A stretch of DNA of 64,000 bases from the NCBI RefSeq assembly GCF_019972295.1, contig NZ_BLJA01000001.1, positions 404,049 to 468,048 on the forward strand. The letters are read 5' to 3'. The DNA is from Geobacter sp. AOG2. GTDB taxonomy: Bacteria; Desulfobacterota; Desulfuromonadia; Geobacterales; Pseudopelobacteraceae. The position numbers and the translations under genes are program-made. Below, piece by piece: positions 56,493 through 64,000 of the stretch. The number at the start of each line of letters is the position of its first letter. Positions within the stretch are counted from its first letter, which is position 1. The notes under the pieces are model-generated. The model worked only from the letters and a program-made list of their open reading frames with translations. It searched no databases and was not told the DNA's origin.

Positions 56493-59155
56493 CCCGTCCG
56501 TCGGCATCCATACCGCGTCGTCTTTTGCTCGGCCTGCTGGGGGTGGCCCTGGTAGGCTATCTGGTATATCTGGTGATTGCCCAGTATCAGGCGCAGCGGG
56601 AACTCCAGCGTTATACCTCCCTTCGCATCGTCCAGGGGGCCGAGAAACGGGCCATTGCGGTCAGTTATTTTCTTCAGGAGCGCCTCAACGATATCCAGAA
56701 CATCGCCCGCTCACGGGAACTTTCGTTGTATTTCGAGAACAGGGCGCTCGGCATGTCGATGGAGTATGGGTTAGGGGCCAGTCTTGATGCGCTCCGTGAA
56801 TTTGCCGCTTCCTACGAAAACAAGAAAATCATCGCCGACAAGCCGATTTTCAGCCGTATTCTGATTCTGGGACCGAAAGGGGAAGTCCTGGCCGGTAGCC
56901 TTCCTGCGGACGGGGGAGCGGACTGGCGCACACAATTACTGACTCATCCTGATGAAAGACGGATGTTTTTGGACAGCCATGATGCCAACCATGCTCTCAT
57001 TCTCGTATGCCCGGTTACCTTCAAGGATGTCCCTGCGGGGTTCGTAATCGCCTGGCTTGATGTCGGCCAAATCTTTACCCGCTTTGTCGAGGAGGAAAGT
57101 CTGGAGGCGGGACGAGCCGATGCGCTCATCATGGACGGGATCTATCTCCTCAGTACGCAAAAGGTTGGCGGTGGTTTGCCTTCCCGGCTTCTGCCCGACC
57201 CCCGGAAGTTAAAACAAGGCGAGATACATTCTTTCCATATCGTGACGCCTGAAAAAGTATCCCTGCATATGATGGGTTCGCGTATCCCTGTCCCTGATAC
57301 GCCGCTTTCCCTGGCCTTCTTTTTTCCCGATACCTCCCACGGCAGCGCCAATTCACCCCGCATGTTTCTCCTCGTTTCCGGTACGTTGGGGGCGTTCATC
57401 CTGATCAGCGGGGCGTTTTCCCTGCGTGCCGCCACCCGCGCCAAACTCTTGCAGGCCCGGCTGGCTGAGCAGGGCATCAGGGAACATGAGGTGGCGGAAC
57501 GGAACAGGCTCCTCGAATCGGAAATGGCGGTTCGCATCCAGCTTCAGGATGAACTGCTGCGGGCAAAGGAACAGGCCGAAGCGGCCAACAGGGCCAAGAG
57601 CGAATTCCTGGCCAACATGAGCCATGAGATCCGCACCCCCATGAACGGCGTCATCGGCATGAGCGATCTTTTGCTGACGAGCGATCTTAATGACGAGCAG
57701 CGCACCTATGCCGAAATCGTCCGCAGCAGCGGCATGAGCCTGCTGGAACTCATCAATGACATCCTCGACTTTTCCAAGATAGAGGCCCGGAAGCTTCAGT
57801 TGCAGAGTTTGGATTTCAACCTCCGGGACCTGCTGGAGGAGACAACAGAGATGTTCGCCATGCAGGCCTATGAGCAAGGCCTTGAACTGGTTTGCCTGAT
57901 CGAGCCCCAGGTGCCTTTATTCCTGCGTGGCGACCCGGGGCGGTTACGCCAGATTGTCATCAATCTGGTGGGTAATGCCATCAAGTTCACTCCCCACGGT
58001 CAGGTGGTCATCCACGCCCAGTGCGACCACACGGACGGAGAGCGGGTACAGGTACGCGTCTCGGTCACCGATACCGGCATCGGCATCCCGAAGCGACAAC
58101 TGGCGGGCCTCTTCGACCAGTTTACCCAAGTGGATGGCTCTGCTACGCGCAGATACGGCGGTACGGGGTTGGGGCTTGCCATCAGCAAGCAACTGGCCGG
58201 GTTGATGGATGGCACTATCGGCGTCGAAAGCAACGAGGGGGCGGGTTCGACGTTCTGGTTTACCGTCGGGCTGGAATTGCAGCAGGGGGGTAAAACCACC
58301 GTAGTGGAGCCGTGCGATGAGTTCAGGGATGTGCCGGTCCTTGTCGTGGACGACAATCAGGCGTCTCGCAGGCAGATATGCAGTTTGTTGACATCAGGGG
58401 GGTGCGTCTGCCACGAAGCGCCGGATGGGCACACCGCTTTGTCGGTGCTCCGCGCGGCGGCCCAAAGCGGGAAACCGGTTCGGATCGCATTGCTGGATAG
58501 GTATATGCCGGATATGGATGGCCCGGAACTGGCCCGGAACATCAGGGAGGATCATCGGATCAGCGCCACGAGCCTGATCATTATAACGCCGTTGACCAGT
58601 TTGAGCGATGTGACGTATTACCGGAAAGACGGCTTTGCAGGATACCTGTTTAAACCGGTCCGCCAGTCGCATCTGTATGAACGGCTCGTCACGATACTGG
58701 AAACAGAGGAGGTTGACGCACCTCAGGCGCCTGTGGTCATGGCCCCGGTCAAAACGGGCGCGGAATGCGTAAACCGGCCGGCGCGCATCCTGGTGGCCGA
58801 GGATAACCCGACCAACCAGGCCGTCGCCGTAGCGATCCTGAAGAAGCTGGGCTATCGTGCCGATGCGGTGGCGGACGGCCGCGAGGCGGTCAGGGCGTTA
58901 CAGACGATCCCCTATGACCTGGTGCTGATGGATTGCCAGATGCCGGAAATGGATGGTTACGAGGCGACGGCAATGATCCGCTCTCCCGATTCAGCGGTCC
59001 TGAACCACGGGGTTCCGATCATTGCCGTAACCGCCCATGTGCTGCGGGAGGAGCAGGAGAGGTGCCGGGCAGCGGGCATGGACGACTATCTCGCCAAACC
59101 GATTCATTCCGAGGTCGTGGCGAAACTGCTGGCTAAATGGTTACTGCGGGGATGA
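56489..59155 (+). CDS. Hybrid sensor histidine kinase with two receiver domains
   Basis: An 888-residue protein. An N-terminal helix ([20 protein letters not shown]) and a second at about 295-315 ([20 protein letters not shown]) bracket a Cache-like periplasmic domain. A coiled linker, HisKA with H379, HATPase ([16 protein letters not shown]), receiver 1 with D670 ([13 protein letters not shown]) and receiver 2 with D815 ([13 protein letters not shown]) follow. There is no HPt and no output domain, so a separate HPt must finish the relay; the HPt of the kinase at 51920-55558 is a candidate. The start is fixed by the ATGA overlap with the binding protein gene. Confidence 0.92.
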   Translation: MTRPSASIPRRLLLGLLGVALVGYLVYLVIAQYQAQRELQRYTSLRIVQGAEKRAIAVSYFLQERLNDIQNIARSRELSLYFENRALGMSMEYGLGASLDALREFAASYENKKIIADKPIFSRILILGPKGEVLAGSLPADGGADWRTQLLTHPDERRMFLDSHDANHALILVCPVTFKDVPAGFVIAWLDVGQIFTRFVEEESLEAGRADALIMDGIYLLSTQKVGGGLPSRLLPDPRKLKQGEIHSFHIVTPEKVSLHMMGSRIPVPDTPLSLAFFFPDTSHGSANSPRMFLLVSGTLGAFILISGAFSLRAATRAKLLQARLAEQGIREHEVAERNRLLESEMAVRIQLQDELLRAKEQAEAANRAKSEFLANMSHEIRTPMNGVIGMSDLLLTSDLNDEQRTYAEIVRSSGMSLLELINDILDFSKIEARKLQLQSLDFNLRDLLEETTEMFAMQAYEQGLELVCLIEPQVPLFLRGDPGRLRQIVINLVGNAIKFTPHGQVVIHAQCDHTDGERVQVRVSVTDTGIGIPKRQLAGLFDQFTQVDGSATRRYGGTGLGLAISKQLAGLMDGTIGVESNEGAGSTFWFTVGLELQQGGKTTVVEPCDEFRDVPVLVVDDNQASRRQICSLLTSGGCVCHEAPDGHTALSVLRAAAQSGKPVRIALLDRYMPDMDGPELARNIREDHRISATSLIIITPLTSLSDVTYYRKDGFAGYLFKPVRQSHLYERLVTILETEEVDAPQAPVVMAPVKTGAECVNRPARILVAEDNPTNQAVAVAILKKLGYRADAVADGREAVRALQTIPYDLVLMDCQMPEMDGYEATAMIRSPDSAVLNHGVPIIAVTAHVLREEQERCRAAGMDDYLAKPIHSEVVAKLLAKWLLRG
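58785..59106 (+). repeat. 322-bp near-identical receiver-domain segment (copy 2 of 2)
   Basis: Partner of 54771-55092. It encodes the second receiver of this kinase; the first receiver, directly upstream in the same gene, is unrelated in sequence. The pattern suggests a recent domain duplication or gene conversion. Confidence 0.9.
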
Positions 59156-59193
59156 AGACGCGCCCGGTTTAAGAGCCGTAAATCGCTTCGCGA

Positions 59194-59742
59194 TTACTGT
59201 TCTCCGAACACCAGGGCGCTGAAGATGTAGATCTCGCACTCCTTTTGCCAGGCGTTCTCGGGCAGACCGGCCTTGATGCAGGTGTGCTTCAGGAAGGTCT
59301 CCCGATCCCAGCCGTATTCGGTGGCCACCTGGGGAAGCAGTACGCCGCGATAGCTGTTCTTGATGATATAGATGCCGTGCTTCCCCACCTGGATCTGATC
59401 GACCGATGCGATCTTTTCCAGCGGAGACAACACCGATATTTCAAGGTTGAAGTCCTCCAGGTCCTGGCGCTTCATGGGGTAGAAACGCGGGTCGCGGGTC
59501 GCGGCCGACACGGCCATCTCCTGTACCAGCTCGTAGAGCGGTTTATCCGAGACGAAGTTGCCGATGCAGCCCCGCAGGCGCTCTTGCTGCTTGATGGTCA
59601 CAAAACAGCCGTTTTCACGGACAAGCCCCTTTGAGGTGGTTTCCACCGGGGGGATCCGTCCGTCGGAGACATAGGCGATGATGGTATCGCGGGCGATCTT
59701 CAGCAGATCTTTCTGTTCCTTTTTCGTCAAGAGTTCCGCCAT
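59194..59742 (-). CDS. AMMECR1 domain protein (AmmeMemoRadiSam system protein A)
   Basis: A 182-residue AMMECR1 protein: SKGLVRENGCFVTIKQQERLRGCIGNFVSDKPLYELVQEMAVSAATRDPRF holds the invariant LRGCIG, and GVLLPQVATEYGWDRETFLKHTCIKAGLP the C-terminal signature. Members occur with Memo and a radical SAM protein, not seen here. The function is unresolved, with RNA or nucleotide modification suspected. ATG 59742 follows GGAGAC. Gap to the upstream deformylase is 48 bases, same strand. Confidence 0.9.
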   Translation of the reverse strand: MAELLTKKEQKDLLKIARDTIIAYVSDGRIPPVETTSKGLVRENGCFVTIKQQERLRGCIGNFVSDKPLYELVQEMAVSAATRDPRFYPMKRQDLEDFNLEISVLSPLEKIASVDQIQVGKHGIYIIKNSYRGVLLPQVATEYGWDRETFLKHTCIKAGLPENAWQKECEIYIFSALVFGEQ

Positions 59743-59790
59743 GTCTCCTCCAGGTTTTCATCCGAAAACCGCCCGTTTCCGGGGTGCAAA

Positions 59791-60297
59791 CTACTTGTAG
59801 TTCTTCCGCCGGAACAGCCCGGTCTTCAGGCTGACGATCCGATCCAGAAACAGGATGCCGTCCAGGTGATCCATCTCGTGCTGTATGGCCACCGCCTCGA
59901 AGCCGGTTGCGGTGATGACCCGCGCGGTCCCGTCCGGTTCGTCGAACCTGACCGTGATCTCCGTGGCCCGTTCCACATCCCCGGTATAGTCCGGCACGCT
60001 CATGCACCCCTCGCGCATGACGGCCGTTCCGCTCCGGGCCGTGATCTCGGGATTGATCATGCAGAGCTGGCCGTGGTTGTTGTCCTTGCCGTGCCGGCTG
60101 GCCGACACGTCCACCACGCAGACCCGTAGGGTTACGCCGATCTGCGGCGCTGCCACCCCGACGGAACCGGGGCCGTCGCGCATGGTGTCGAGCAGGTCCT
60201 GGATCAGGGTGTGTATCAGGTTGTCGATGGCTTCCACCCGGTGGCAGAGCTTCTTGAGCACCGGGTGCGGATACCGCAGAATAGGTTGAGTCGCCAT
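59791..60297 (-). CDS. def: Peptide deformylase (second copy)
   Basis: A 168-residue deformylase with VGVAAPQ, EGCMSVPD and QHEMDHLDG, all catalytic residues intact. IAILRYPHPVLKKLC-like N-terminus (ILRYPHPVLKK) is the usual family start. It differs from the copy at 28388-28915 in sequence and context. It is 3 bases downstream of the GcvR-like gene, so the two are co-transcribed. Confidence 0.95.
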   Translation of the reverse strand: MATQPILRYPHPVLKKLCHRVEAIDNLIHTLIQDLLDTMRDGPGSVGVAAPQIGVTLRVCVVDVSASRHGKDNNHGQLCMINPEITARSGTAVMREGCMSVPDYTGDVERATEITVRFDEPDGTARVITATGFEAVAIQHEMDHLDGILFLDRIVSLKTGLFRRKNYK

Positions 60298-60300
60298 ATG

Positions 60301-60861
60301 TCAGAGGGCTACCGGCGTAACCACCCGCACGCCGATTTCCACGTTCAACTCCTTTTTCAGGTTTCCCAGCAACGCTTCAAGCTCTTCGGGGGTCTGGCCT
60401 TCCGGCAGGGCCACTTCCAGCATCATCACGTAGACCGGCTCTTCGGCCGTGCCGATCAGTTTGGTGTTCAGATCGGTGATATTAACGCCCCGCTCCGCCA
60501 GTTCCTGGGTCACGCGGTAAACAATGCCCGGCTGGTCGGCTCCGTAGACGGAGACAAGGCAAATCTCCCCCGGGGGTTCCAGACGGGCGATCTCGTCGGC
60601 CTGCAGGGTGCGTACGGCCAGGGACATGCCGAGCCCGTCGCAGACCGGTTTCAACTCGTCATGGAGGCGGCTTTTGCTGAACGGCCTGCCATGGGAGACG
60701 ATCAGGATCACGGCAAACTCGCCGCCCAACATGGTGCAACTGGAGTCGGCGATATTGCAGCCCAGGCGGAAGAGCGCTTCGGCAATGCCGGACACGATGC
60801 CGGTACGGTCTTTGCCGACAACGGATACGGCGTAGTGCAGTATTTCAGGCTGCGGCGTCAT
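60301..60861 (-). CDS. GcvR-like protein with two ACT domains
   Basis: A 186-residue protein made of two ACT domains: HYAVSVVGKDRTGIVSGIAEALFRLGCNIADSSCTMLGGEFAVILIV and LVSVYGADQPGIVYRVTQELAERGVNITDLNTKL. The pattern is that of the glycine cleavage system repressor GcvR, which acts by protein contact with GcvA. No gcv genes are near, so the name marks similarity only; amino-acid sensing is likely. AAGGGGG before ATG 60861 sets the start. Confidence 0.85.
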   Translation of the reverse strand: MTPQPEILHYAVSVVGKDRTGIVSGIAEALFRLGCNIADSSCTMLGGEFAVILIVSHGRPFSKSRLHDELKPVCDGLGMSLAVRTLQADEIARLEPPGEICLVSVYGADQPGIVYRVTQELAERGVNITDLNTKLIGTAEEPVYVMMLEVALPEGQTPEELEALLGNLKKELNVEIGVRVVTPVAL

Positions 60862-60873
60862 ATAACCCCCTTG

Positions 60874-61001
60874 GTCTTGCATCCTGCCTTCCGGGCATCT
60901 TTGGCGGCCCCTCAATCACAAAATCCTCGACGTAGCGCTGCTACGCCTGCGGTTTTGTTCAATCAGGCCCGCCAAATCTACCCGAAATCCAGGCGCAATA
61001 C
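60874..61001. repeat. Family B dispersed repeat, copy B2
   Basis: It matches B1 (31693-31822) in block order: GTCTTGCATC, CCGGGCATCTTTGGC, CTCAATCACAAAATCCTCGA, CGTAGC-GCT-GCTACG, CCTGCGGTTTTGT, GCCAAATC, CGAAATCC. It occupies the divergent gap between the GcvR-like gene and the molybdopterin oxidoreductase gene. Confidence 0.75.
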
Positions 61002-61086
61002 CTGGTCAAAGTAGTTCTTAGGGTCTACACAATGGATCGAAACCGAGTATAATATGTTATCCCGCACATCTGGAAGGAAAATCTCC

Positions 61087-63099
61087 ATGAGCCCCAATAT
61101 TGTTCGTTCCGTCTGTCCCTACGACTGCCCCGACGCCTGCGGCTTGCTGGTTGAGGTGGAGGAGGGCCGCGCCGTGCGCGTTAGCGGCGATCCCGATCAC
61201 CCCATGACCCGTGGCGTGCTCTGCCCCAAGATGAATCACTACGAGCGCACCGTCCACTCGCCGCGCCGTCTGACGACGCCGTTGATGCGTACCGGTCCCA
61301 AGGGGAAGGGCTGTTTCGAACCGGTATCATGGGCCGAGGCGATCGAACGCATCTGCTCCTGCTGGAAAGGGCTGATCGCCAGCTACGGAGGAGAATGCGT
61401 CCTCCCCTATTCCTACGCCGGGACCATGGGACTGGTGCAGAGGAACAGCGGGCATCCTTTTTTCCATAAACTGGGGGCCTCGCGCCTGGAACGGACCATC
61501 TGCTCTCCGGCCAAGGATGCGGGGTGGAAGGCGGTCATGGGGGACACCCCGGCCATGGAGCCCGGAGAGATGGAGCAGAGCGACCTGGTTATCCTGTGGG
61601 GGATAAATGCCGCCGCCACCAGTATCCACGCCATGCGGGACGCCCAGGCCGCCCGTCGGCGCGGCGCTCGTCTGTGGGTCATCGACACCTACCGCACACC
61701 GACCTGCGAGGCGGCGGACGAGGCCTTCATCGTGCGCCCCGGCGGCGACGGCGCCCTGGCCCTGGGGATGATGCACGTCATGGTCCGCGACGGCCTGACG
61801 GACCGGCCTTTTATCCGGGACAACGTGACAGGCTTCGAGGAGTTTGCCGAAAAGGTGCTGCCTGATTGCGCCCCGGAGCGCATGTCGGAGGCCTGCGGCC
61901 TGCAGGCCTGTGTCATCGAACGCCTGGCGCGGGAGTTTGCGGCCGCAAAGGCCCCCTTCGTCCGCCTGGGGAGCGGCCTGACCCGTTACGGCAACGGTGC
62001 CATGACCGTCCGCACCATCGCCTGCCTGCCCGCGCTCAGCGGGGCGTGGCAGCGCCCCGGCGGCGGCGTGTTCCCCGGCACCTCCACCGGGGGCGCTTTC
62101 CCTCTGCACCGGGTCACGCGGGAGGATTTTTTGGAGCGGCCGGCGCGCCTGGTGAGCATGAACCAACTGGGGGCCGCGCTGACCGAACTGGACGACCCGC
62201 CCGTCATGTCCCTGTACGTCTATCACTCCAATCCGGCCGCCGTGACGCCGGACCAGAACGCCGTCATCAGGGGGCTTGAGCGCAACGACCTGTTCACCGT
62301 GGTGCACGAGCGTTTCCTGACCGATACGGCCCGCTATGCCGACATCGTCCTGCCTGCCACCTCGTCCCTGGAGCAGTCCGACCTGTTCCGCTGCTATGGC
62401 GGCTACCACAGCCAGCGCAGCAGGGCGGCCCTGCCGCCGGTGGGTGAGGCCAAATCCAACTGGGAGGTGTTTTCGCTTCTGGCCGCCGGTATGGGATGGG
62501 ACGAACCCTTTTTCAGGCAGTCGGCCGACGACTTGGTGGAACAGTTGTTGGATTTCGACACCCCCTGGCGGGACAGGGAGACGACCCGACGCCTGCGGGA
62601 GGGGGAACCGGTGCTGCTGACGCCCCCCTCGAGCCCCAAGGGCGACTGGAAGACCCCCTCCGGCAGGATCGAGATCTTGAACTCCCGGGAGCCGGAGCCG
62701 TTGCCGCGCCTGCTTCCCACCCATGCCGCCGGTGACCACCTGCCCCTGCGCCTGCAGTCGGCAACCACCCCATTTGCCCTCAATTCCAGTTTTTACGAGC
62801 AGGAAGATTTGCGGGAGAAACAGGGGGGCATGACGCTGATGATGCACCCGCAGGATGCGGCCGGGCGGTCTCTGGCTGATGGCCAGGCAGTGACGGCCCA
62901 TAACGGCCTTGGCGAGGTGGCCTTTACCCTGAAGGTCACGGAGCGGGTCCCGGCGGGGACGGTGGTCACGGAAGGGGTCTGGTGGCGGGAGTTTTGCCCC
63001 GGCGAGCGCGGCGTAAACGCCCTGACGTCTCAACGCCTGACCGACGGCGGGAGAGGGAGCACGTTGTACGACGTGGCGGTGGAGGTGCGGAGGGCGTAA
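61087..63099 (+). CDS. Molybdopterin-dependent oxidoreductase (DMSO reductase superfamily, cytoplasmic)
   Basis: A 670-residue protein with an N-terminal [4Fe-4S] motif C10-x3-C14-x3-C18 and C46 (CPYDCPDACGLL, GVLCPKMN), then molybdopterin domains (DLVILWGINAAATSIHAM, IVRPGGDGALALGM) and a C-terminal cofactor-binding domain (MHPQDAAGRSLADGQAVTAHNGLGEV). There is no Tat or Sec signal, so it is predicted to be cytoplasmic. CSPAKDAG occupies the region that usually carries the molybdenum ligand; there is no in-frame stop to suggest selenocysteine. Substrate unknown. GGAAGGA precedes ATG 61087. Confidence 0.88.
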   Translation: MSPNIVRSVCPYDCPDACGLLVEVEEGRAVRVSGDPDHPMTRGVLCPKMNHYERTVHSPRRLTTPLMRTGPKGKGCFEPVSWAEAIERICSCWKGLIASYGGECVLPYSYAGTMGLVQRNSGHPFFHKLGASRLERTICSPAKDAGWKAVMGDTPAMEPGEMEQSDLVILWGINAAATSIHAMRDAQAARRRGARLWVIDTYRTPTCEAADEAFIVRPGGDGALALGMMHVMVRDGLTDRPFIRDNVTGFEEFAEKVLPDCAPERMSEACGLQACVIERLAREFAAAKAPFVRLGSGLTRYGNGAMTVRTIACLPALSGAWQRPGGGVFPGTSTGGAFPLHRVTREDFLERPARLVSMNQLGAALTELDDPPVMSLYVYHSNPAAVTPDQNAVIRGLERNDLFTVVHERFLTDTARYADIVLPATSSLEQSDLFRCYGGYHSQRSRAALPPVGEAKSNWEVFSLLAAGMGWDEPFFRQSADDLVEQLLDFDTPWRDRETTRRLREGEPVLLTPPSSPKGDWKTPSGRIEILNSREPEPLPRLLPTHAAGDHLPLRLQSATTPFALNSSFYEQEDLREKQGGMTLMMHPQDAAGRSLADGQAVTAHNGLGEVAFTLKVTERVPAGTVVTEGVWWREFCPGERGVNALTSQRLTDGGRGSTLYDVAVEVRRA

Positions 63100-63100
63100 G

Positions 63101-63206
63101 CCCCCTCATCCGCCCCTCCGGGGCACCTTCTCCCTGAGGGAGAAGGGAGCAGATTTTTCCCCTCGCCCACCGGGAGAGGGTGGCCGAAGGCCGGGTGAGG
63201 GGAAAG
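63101..63206. repeat. Family C repeat, copy C3 (inverse of C1)
   Basis: CCCTCATCCGCCCCTCCGGGG, CTTCTCCCTGAGGGAGAAG, then CACCGGGAGAGGGTG and GGCCGAAGGCCGGGTGAGGGG: the reverse order of C1 (44275-44377). It lies between converging genes and could serve as a terminator for both. Confidence 0.8.
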
Positions 63207-63219
63207 CTGAGGGGATACC

Positions 63220-64000
63220 CTACCTCTTCCGCAGTACCCGTTTGTCCCCCACCCGGATGGTGAGTTTCTCGCTGTCGAAGTATTCCAGGAGCGGGATGAG
63301 GAACTTGCGCGACAGGCCGGTCTGTTCCCGATATTCGGGCGGGGTGATCTCCCCTTTCGCCCGGATGAGGGCCACCAGTTTCTCCCGCAGGCCGTCCAGG
63401 GCCGGGGCGGCGTAGAACAGATCGCTGGAGATGCGCACCGCCTCCCCCTTCCTGACCAAAAGCGCCAGATTGTCGCGGACGGCCTTTTCGTCGCAGCGGA
63501 AGCGCTCCATGATCTCCTTGATCGTCGGCGGCTCGTTGCCCTTCTCCCCCAGGAAGGCGGCTATCTTGCCCGCCAGGCTGTCGCCGGAGGCGGAACTCTG
63601 CACAACCCGCCCGGCGGGTTTGACGATGTCACGTTCGGCGACCAGGGAACCGTCCCGCTCCATGGCCGACAGCAAGGGGGTGAAGAAGCGCTGGTCGCTC
63701 CGCTTGGGCAGCCGCGTTTTGAGTTCTTCCTTGCCCATGCCCTCCTTGAGGGGATTGGCTGCCAGAAAAGCGGTAACCTCGCCCAGCAGGCCGGTCTTCA
63801 AGGTTGCAAACGACTCTCTCGACAGGAAGATGCGCGGCTCCCGGACCATTTGAACGATCTCCCCGCCGGAGAGCAGTCCGGCCAGGGCCGTTTCGACCGC
63901 TTTGCGCGGGAGGCCGGAACGGAGCAGGGTTTCCTCGAAGGTAATCCCGGAGAGCAGGCCTTGGCCGACGAGCAGGGCGCAGATGCGCTGGTGCTCGTCG
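63220..64000 (-). CDS. selB: Selenocysteine-specific elongation factor SelB, C-terminal part (5' end cut by window)
   Basis: The frame is open from the window edge through 260 codons to a stop at 63220. It encodes winged-helix repeats typical of the SelB C-terminus: ICALLVGQGLLSGITFEETLLRSGLPRKAVETALAGLLSGGEIV, GKIAAFLGEKGNEPPTIKEIMERFRCDEKAVRDNLALLVRKGEAV and ALIRAKGEITPPEYREQTGLSRKFLIPLLEYFDSEKLTIRVGDKRVL. These bind the SECIS hairpin in selenoprotein mRNA. The GTPase domains would lie beyond 64000. The presence of selB implies selenoproteins elsewhere in the genome; none was seen in the window. Confidence 0.9.
   Translation of the reverse strand, partial: DEHQRICALLVGQGLLSGITFEETLLRSGLPRKAVETALAGLLSGGEIVQMVREPRIFLSRESFATLKTGLLGEVTAFLAANPLKEGMGKEELKTRLPKRSDQRFFTPLLSAMERDGSLVAERDIVKPAGRVVQSSASGDSLAGKIAAFLGEKGNEPPTIKEIMERFRCDEKAVRDNLALLVRKGEAVRISSDLFYAAPALDGLREKLVALIRAKGEITPPEYREQTGLSRKFLIPLLEYFDSEKLTIRVGDKRVLRKR

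Noticed and set aside
61087-63099. Molybdopterin oxidoreductase as a selenoprotein because selB is adjacent
   Set aside because: The frame is continuous with no internal TGA, and no SECIS-like hairpin was recognised after a candidate codon.

Overview
The window looks like a chromosomal segment of a GC-rich, nitrogen-fixing Geobacterales (Desulfuromonadia) bacterium. The pointers are a triheme PpcA-type cytochrome c7, an ANTAR response regulator of the GnfR type beside nif genes, an HdrD-like ETF:quinone oxidoreductase, several hybrid histidine kinases, and flagellar and type II secretion parts. Species cannot be fixed from the sequence alone. I saw no rRNA, tRNA, CRISPR array or intact insertion sequence.

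Layout. 1-3.4 kb (minus): two-subunit molybdenum hydroxylase with its XdhC chaperone. 3.6-6.4 kb: an NTF2-like protein and PcrA helicase. 6.6-20.3 kb: nitrogen-fixation island with etfB, etfA (with a ferredoxin domain), a membrane Fe-S oxidoreductase, a GnfR-like antiterminator, draG, nifB, a GNAT protein, nifV and nifHDK. 20.4-23.2 kb: katG and a PerR-like regulator with tandem palindromic boxes between them. 23.4-32.2 kb: rhomboid protease, sensor kinase, lipoprotein thiol peroxidase, thiamine-binding protein, shikimate kinase, peptide deformylase, DUF3124 protein and two cobalamin methyltransferases. 32.3-39.5 kb: Pro/Ala-tailed lipoprotein, SAM-I riboswitch with metX, ttcA, motAB-flbD, a DRTGG-type ATPase and a PilZ protein. 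39.7-42.7 kb: TPP riboswitch with thiS, thiG and a ThiE-radical SAM fusion. 42.9-51.7 kb: gltX, uvrB, MutY-like glycosylase, ppcA-type cytochrome, gspG, ppdK. 51.9-59.2 kb: two hybrid kinases around a periplasmic binding protein. 59.2-64 kb: AMMECR1, a second deformylase, GcvR-like ACT protein, molybdopterin oxidoreductase and the selB 3' part.

How it works together. Five sigma-54 type promoters (GG-N10-GC) precede etfB, gnfR, draG, nifB and nifH. Three of the resulting leaders (etfB, nifB, nifH) carry a terminator-like hairpin between promoter and start codon. With an ANTAR RNA-binding regulator in the same island, this fits two-layer control: sigma-54 initiation followed by antitermination, as described for GnfR in Geobacter sulfurreducens. 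The etfBA plus membrane Fe-S oxidoreductase operon appears to be under the same control, which suggests a flavin-based electron supply to nitrogenase. DraG and the conserved Arg99 of NifH suggest reversible ADP-ribosylation, but draT is not in the window.

Intergenic space holds several dispersed repeat families: A (three copies, MITE-like), B (two copies), C (three copies of CTCTCCC-GGGAGAG type) and a CACAGAG-type inverted repeat. There is also a 175-bp element bounded by perfect 24-bp inverted repeats. The most unusual genes are the ThiE-radical SAM fusion, a lipoprotein thiol peroxidase lacking the resolving cysteine, a MutY-like glycosylase with a winged helix instead of an Fe-S cluster, and two hybrid kinases that share a nearly identical receiver-domain DNA segment.
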